Below, in pieces: positions 5,400 to 8,938 of a DNA stretch of 8,938 nt. Under the pieces are notes generated by a model, which did not search any database, was not told where the DNA came from, and saw only the letters and a list, made by a program, of their open reading frames with translations. The stretch's first letter is position 1. Every line of letters starts with the position of its first letter. The position numbers and the translations under genes are program-made. Where the stretch lies: positions 1 to 8,938 of the forward strand of contig JAHIOK010000273.1 of NCBI GenBank assembly GCA_018895315.1. The letters are read 5' to 3'. The stretch comes from Actinomycetota bacterium. GTDB taxonomy: Bacteria > Actinomycetota > Actinomycetes > Actinomycetales > Microbacteriaceae.

Positions 5400-6287
5400 A
5401 TGTCTCATCGCGTGCCGAAGCGGCTGTACGAAGCCGAGCTGAAGATCCTGCAGGCGAAGCTGGTCGACATGCAGGCGTGGGTGCAGGCCACCGGCGCCCG
5501 CATCGTGGTGATCTTCGAGGGGCGAGATGCCGCGGGCAAGGGCTCGACGATCAAGCGGGTGACCGAATACCTCAATCCGCGCGTCACACGGGTCGTCGCA
5601 CTTCCGGCGCCCAGCGAGCGCGACAAGACCCGCTGGTACTTCCAGCGCTACGTGCCGCACCTGCCGGCTGCGGGCGAGATCGTGCTGATGGACCGCTCCT
5701 GGTACAACCGGGCGGGGGTCGAGCACGTGATGGGCTACTGCTCGAACGACGAGTACCACCGTTTCCTGCACCAGACCCCGATCTTCGAACGGATGCTGGT
5801 GGAGGACGGCATCATTCTGCTGAAGTACTGGTTCAGCGTGTCCGACGTCGAACAGGAGAACCGCTTCCGCTCACGCAACGACGACCCGATGCGGCGGTGG
5901 AAACTCAGCCCGAACGATGTGCTCTCGATCACGAAGTGGGAAGACTACTCACGGGCGAAGGACACGATGTTCGTGCACACCGACATCCCCGAGGCGCGCT
6001 GGTACGAGGTCGACAACGAAGACAAGCGCCGCGGTCGCCTCAACATGATCGCGCACATGCTGACGCAGATTCCGTTCGAGATCGTCGAGCGCGAAGAGAT
6101 CGAGATTCCCGAGCGACCCGCCTCCGGCGGCTACGAACGCCCCCCTCGCGACATGTCGGTGCACGTCCCCGACTATGCAGGCGACCTCGAAGCACAACAC
6201 TCGAAGGCCGTGCGTTCCAAAAACGGCACACGCGCCACGGAGAAGGCCGCAGCGAAAGTCGCCGCCGCCGAGGTCGAGAAGTCTTAG
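5400..6287 (+). CDS. ppk2: Polyphosphate kinase 2, class I-like (polyphosphate:NDP phosphotransferase)
   Basis: This 295-residue cytoplasmic protein is of the single-domain PPK2 family (P-loop kinase fold). It uses polyphosphate to phosphorylate nucleoside diphosphates (ADP or GDP), and the reaction can run in reverse. Walker A is FEGRDAAGKGST (39-50). Walker B with its arginine is IVLMDRSWYNRAGVE (94-108), and the lid region RFRSRNDDPMRRWKLSPND is at 155-173. KWEDYSRAKDTMF (179-191) and TDIPEARWYEVDNEDKRRGRLN (within 194-215) are also characteristic. The length and the single domain fit the class I proteins; nucleotide preference cannot be read from the sequence. The core ends near VPDYAGDLE (257-264). 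Residues 265-295 form an Ala/Lys/Glu-rich, probably disordered tail. A strong AGGAGG precedes the ATG. The gene converges on the lactate permease gene with only 6 bases between stops, so there is no room for a separate terminator. Confidence 0.95.
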   Translation: MSHRVPKRLYEAELKILQAKLVDMQAWVQATGARIVVIFEGRDAAGKGSTIKRVTEYLNPRVTRVVALPAPSERDKTRWYFQRYVPHLPAAGEIVLMDRSWYNRAGVEHVMGYCSNDEYHRFLHQTPIFERMLVEDGIILLKYWFSVSDVEQENRFRSRNDDPMRRWKLSPNDVLSITKWEDYSRAKDTMFVHTDIPEARWYEVDNEDKRRGRLNMIAHMLTQIPFEIVEREEIEIPERPASGGYERPPRDMSVHVPDYAGDLEAQHSKAVRSKNGTRATEKAAAKVAAAEVEKS

Positions 6288-6293
6288 CTCCCT

Positions 6294-7904
6294 CTACCCG
6301 GAGAAGAACACCGACAAGGTGAAGCTCCAGACACAGATGACGGCGAGCATCCCGAGGCTGTAGTAGATCGACGCGCGCAGGATCTCGCCCTCCCGCCCGG
6401 AAAGTCCGACGGCGCCGGCCGCGATGGCGATCGACTGCGGAGAGATGACTTTTGCCGTCGTCCCTCCCGCGGTGTTGGCAGCGATGAGCAGCTCCGGCTG
6501 CACTCCGATGCGCTCGGCCGTCGCGACCTGGAGCGGACCGAACATGGTGTTGTTGTTGACGACCGATCCGGTGAGAAAGACCCCGATCCAGCCGATGATG
6601 GGGGCGAACAGCGGGAACAGCGGGCCGACCGCGGCCAGGGCGCTGCCGATGCTCGCGGACCCGCCAGAATAGTTCGCGATGTTCGCGAGCACGAGGATCG
6701 CGGCGATGAGGGCGAGCGCCTGCCAGAGACTGCGGATCGTCGCCACCAGCTGCTCCCACAGGTCAGAGGCGCGCAGCGCCCGCGTCGTGAAGAACGAGAC
6801 GATCACGGCGAGCAGAATCGCCGTGCCGGTCGCGTTGATCGGAGTGAAGTCCCAGGTCGTCGACACCACGGTGCCGCTCGCGGTCGTGATCTGACCGGTG
6901 AGGCCGGGAATCTGCACCTTGAACACCGCTCCGGCCAGCGCACCCGTTGCTGTGAAGAGCTGTTTGAACGCGGGGATGCTCCACACCAAGATGAATGCGG
7001 TGAGGATGTAGAAGGGGCTCCACGCCACCGCGACATCGCGGAACCTGTGGCGCTCGACCGGAGGAGCGACCCCGCCGTCCTCACGGAAGACGCGTCGGGG
7101 CTGCCACACGCGCCCGAGGACGAAGAGGGCCACCATCGCGGCGAGACCCGACCCGATGTCGGCGAGCTCCGGTCCGAGGAACCAGAGAACGCCGGCCTGC
7201 ACGCCGCTGAACACGATGCTGACCACGAGCGCGGCGGGCCACGTCTCGCGGAGCCCCCGCCATCCGTCGAGGATCATCACGAGCAGGAACGGGATGAGGA
7301 AGGTGAGAGGCTGCAACACCAGCACCATCGTGCGCGAGAGGTCGGTCACATCGATACCGGCGACCTGCGCGCCGACGATCACGGGAATGCCGATCGCGCC
7401 GTACGCACCGGCCCCGACGTTCGCGACCAGTGACAGCATCGCGGCTTTCACCGGACGGAACCCCAGTTGCACGAGGAGCGCAGCGCAGATCGCGATCGGC
7501 ACGCCGAAGCCCGCTGCACCTTCGAGGAACGCGCCGAACGCGAAACTGATCAGCTGTACCTGGATCCGCTGATCGGGCGATATCCCCGAGATGGAGGCGC
7601 GGATGACCTCGAACCGGCCGCTGGCCACGGCCAGTCGATACAGCCAGACCGCCATGACGATGATGTAGGCGATCGGCCAGATCGCCGTGAGCAGGCCGAT
7701 CAAGCCCGCTCCTCCGACGCCGGATGCCGGCATCCCGAACACCCACACGGCGACGACGATCTCGACGACCACCGCGATCGCGGCGGCGACGATGCCCTTC
7801 AGCTTGAAAGCAACCAGGCACAGCAGGAAGACGAGGATCGGGATCGCGGCGACAAGTGCTGAGAGCCACAGGCTGCCCAGCGGATCGGTGTTCTGGGTCC
7901 ACAT
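6294..7904 (-). CDS. lctP: L-lactate permease (LctP family)
   Basis: This 536-residue protein has about 12-14 membrane helices. It is a lactate transporter of the LctP family (lactate uptake with protons; E. coli homologues LldP and GlcA). The N-terminus MWTQNTDPLGSLWLSALVAA aligns with that of E. coli LldP. The family core motif FGAFLEGAAGFGVP is at 123-136, followed by GFRPVKAAML (148-157). MILDGWRG, SATGTAIL-like INATGTAILLAV, WIGVFLTGSVVNNNTMF and ISPQSIAIAAGAVGL (about 487-501) follow in the expected order. Length is close to the usual 550. The frame is open up to 8084, but the extension is basic, not hydrophobic and unlike the family, so I chose ATG 7902-7904. No Shine-Dalgarno sequence or TANNNT box lies close to that ATG, which leaves the start less certain than the product. 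No lactate dehydrogenase (lldEFG/lldD) genes adjoin it. Confidence 0.92.
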   Translation of the reverse strand: MWTQNTDPLGSLWLSALVAAIPILVFLLCLVAFKLKGIVAAAIAVVVEIVVAVWVFGMPASGVGGAGLIGLLTAIWPIAYIIVMAVWLYRLAVASGRFEVIRASISGISPDQRIQVQLISFAFGAFLEGAAGFGVPIAICAALLVQLGFRPVKAAMLSLVANVGAGAYGAIGIPVIVGAQVAGIDVTDLSRTMVLVLQPLTFLIPFLLVMILDGWRGLRETWPAALVVSIVFSGVQAGVLWFLGPELADIGSGLAAMVALFVLGRVWQPRRVFREDGGVAPPVERHRFRDVAVAWSPFYILTAFILVWSIPAFKQLFTATGALAGAVFKVQIPGLTGQITTASGTVVSTTWDFTPINATGTAILLAVIVSFFTTRALRASDLWEQLVATIRSLWQALALIAAILVLANIANYSGGSASIGSALAAVGPLFPLFAPIIGWIGVFLTGSVVNNNTMFGPLQVATAERIGVQPELLIAANTAGGTTAKVISPQSIAIAAGAVGLSGREGEILRASIYYSLGMLAVICVWSFTLSVFFSG

Positions 7905-8044
7905 GGGTACACCGTCGCACAGATCGCCCTCGAAGAGACGGGATCTGAGCTGGAGAAAATGACCGATCCGGCTCGCGGATCTCGTAGCGCGCGACCTCGG
8001 GAAGAAATTCGTGCTCCGCTGGGTAGGATTCACCGGTAGCCATT
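7905..8044. promoter_or_regulatory. Divergent control region between lctP and the unknown membrane protein gene
   Basis: This 140-base gap must hold promoters for both directions. TAGGAT at 8024-8029 is a candidate -10 box for the rightward gene. A small inverted repeat, GATCCG / CGGATC with a 5-base spacer (7965-7981), could be an operator for lctP; I recognise no known lactate-regulator site. No clear leftward promoter is visible. A minus-strand ATG at 8043 with GAGG 5 bases upstream opens a frame through the gap but is not the lctP frame. Confidence 0.4.
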
Positions 8045-8938
8045 GTGACCTCAGCCCAGTCCGAGCGCGCTGCGGCACCGTCACGTGCGCGCCTGCGTGT
8101 AGCTTTGGCGATCACCGGTGCGACGCTGCTGATCGCCGGACTCACCGTGCTGATCTTCTTGGTGCGCGCGGGCGGCGTCGGCGAAACCGCATGGCCGGTC
8201 GAGTGGGAACTGGACAACAGCGACAACGGTGTGCTGTTCCAATTCGTCCACGACCTGCTGTCGGGGCATCACCTCGACTGGAGCTTCTCGCCCCAGGTGT
8301 ATGTGTTCCCGGAGATGCTGATCAGCATCATCGCCTATGTGCTCGCCGGCGGCGCGGTCCAGCTGTACTTCGTCTTCGTCGCCGCGATCAACAACGCGGC
8401 ACTCTTCCTCGGGCTTTACCTCCTGGTGCGCCTGCTGTACCCGTCCGAGCGCCAGGGATCGTGGCTTGCGCGCGCGGGAATGGCGATGTTCCCGCTCCTG
8501 CTCCTCCCGCTCCTCGGCACGAGCTGGCTGCAGTCATACCACTTATCGCCCACCTACTACTTCGGCATGTACCTGCTCGTGATCACCGCGCCCGCGTTCT
8601 ACCTCGTGCGCACGACCCGATCGCGCGTGCTGCTGGGGGCGGCAATCGTCGTGACCGCTGCATCCAATCCGCTCGCTCTGGTCTTCTGCGTCCCGCCTCT
8701 CGTTCTTGTGCTGCTGGTGCGCGGGGCAAGGAACGGCTTCCGCAGCATCTGGCGACCCGCTGCCCTGTCGGGCATCCTGCTCGTCGCCACATTCGCGATA
8801 CGGGTCATCTGCTTCACCACCCTGCAGGGCACTTCACCCCTCGCGTATATCGATGTGGCCGTCTTCGCACGCCGGCTCGAGTCTCTGGGCCCCTACTTCG
8901 CGGGAATCGGCGCGGATCGCACGACGTTCTGGGTTCTC
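8045..8938 (+). CDS. Polytopic membrane protein of unknown function, 3' end cut by window
   Basis: The frame opens after a TAG at 8024-8026 and stays open to the right edge, giving 298 residues. The only sensible early start is GTG 8045-8047. There is no Shine-Dalgarno sequence, but a TAGGAT box lies 15 bases upstream. An Arg-rich N-terminus (1-18) precedes a first helix (about 19-41). A loop of about 48 residues follows, rich in acidic and aromatic residues (WPVEWELDNSDNG, 50-62, then HHLDWSF, 75-81). At least five more helices then follow (about 92-112, 115-132, 145-160, 172-188, 197-226, 239-260). A long acidic first outer loop after helix 1 is reminiscent of GT-C glycosyltransferases, but I recognise no family motif. 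It might be a glycosyltransferase-like or a simple structural membrane protein. High GC3 and the lack of stops support a real gene. Confidence 0.8.
   Translation, partial: MTSAQSERAAAPSRARLRVALAITGATLLIAGLTVLIFLVRAGGVGETAWPVEWELDNSDNGVLFQFVHDLLSGHHLDWSFSPQVYVFPEMLISIIAYVLAGGAVQLYFVFVAAINNAALFLGLYLLVRLLYPSERQGSWLARAGMAMFPLLLLPLLGTSWLQSYHLSPTYYFGMYLLVITAPAFYLVRTTRSRVLLGAAIVVTAASNPLALVFCVPPLVLVLLVRGARNGFRSIWRPAALSGILLVATFAIRVICFTTLQGTSPLAYIDVAVFARRLESLGPYFAGIGADRTTFWVL

Noticed and set aside
7905..8084. Upstream extension of the lctP frame by 60 codons
   Set aside because: The extension is basic, non-hydrophobic and overlaps the divergent membrane protein gene; LctP proteins start at the WTQNTDPLGSLWLSAL segment.
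7081..8226. 381-codon minus-strand frame overlapping lctP
   Set aside because: Across lctP it is an Arg-rich shadow frame. Only its short stretch in the gap upstream of lctP merits mention, and that is listed as a finding.
1..8938. Mobile element, CRISPR array, tRNA/rRNA or riboswitch
   Set aside because: No transposase, direct-repeat array, terminal inverted repeats, tRNA cloverleaf or known aptamer was seen on either strand by eye.

Overview
The window looks like a stretch of housekeeping chromosome from a high-GC Gram-positive bacterium. I infer Actinobacteria, probably Microbacteriaceae (Microbacterium-like). The grounds are strong GC bias at third codon positions, the actinobacterial form of DapD, an actinobacterial DUF3117 protein, an Mrp-type ATPase without cysteines in its C-terminal part, and TANNNT boxes placed directly in front of start codons, as in leaderless actinobacterial genes. 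The genus call is inference; I see no marker that fixes it.

Layout, left to right. (1) The 3' part of mrp (+, 2-487) converges on tatB (-, 499-870). tatB diverges from an O-methyltransferase gene (+, 943-1611). (2) A long hairpin (1636-1667) separates the methyltransferase from a leftward group: a 57-residue DUF3117 gene (1685-1858), a PIG-V-like membrane glycosyltransferase gene (1941-3188) and dapE (3185-4261). dapE and the glycosyltransferase gene overlap by four bases (GTGA) and are probably co-translated. (3) A 44-bp gap separates dapE from the divergent dapD (+, 4306-5262). (4) After a 16-bp inverted repeat comes a class I-like polyphosphate kinase 2 gene (+, 5400-6287), which nearly abuts the convergent L-lactate permease gene (-, 6294-7904). 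(5) The last gene (+, 8045 to beyond the right edge) encodes an unrecognised polytopic membrane protein.

How the genes work together. DapD and DapE are the succinylase and desuccinylase steps of the succinyl-DAP branch of lysine/diaminopimelate synthesis and sit head to head. The order mrp / tatB / O-methyltransferase / DUF3117 / dapE / dapD resembles, from memory, the Mycobacterium tuberculosis region Rv1229c / Rv1224 / Rv1220c / Rv1211 / Rv1202 / Rv1201c, here much compressed. The remaining genes (polyphosphate-dependent nucleotide phosphorylation, lactate transport, membrane glycosyl transfer) look like independent functions.

I found no mobile element, CRISPR array, tRNA, rRNA or clear defence or secondary-metabolite system. 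The most interesting signals are regulatory: likely leaderless promoters at three genes, mutually overlapping divergent promoters between dapD and dapE, and two strong hairpins. I do not see a convincing new biological system.
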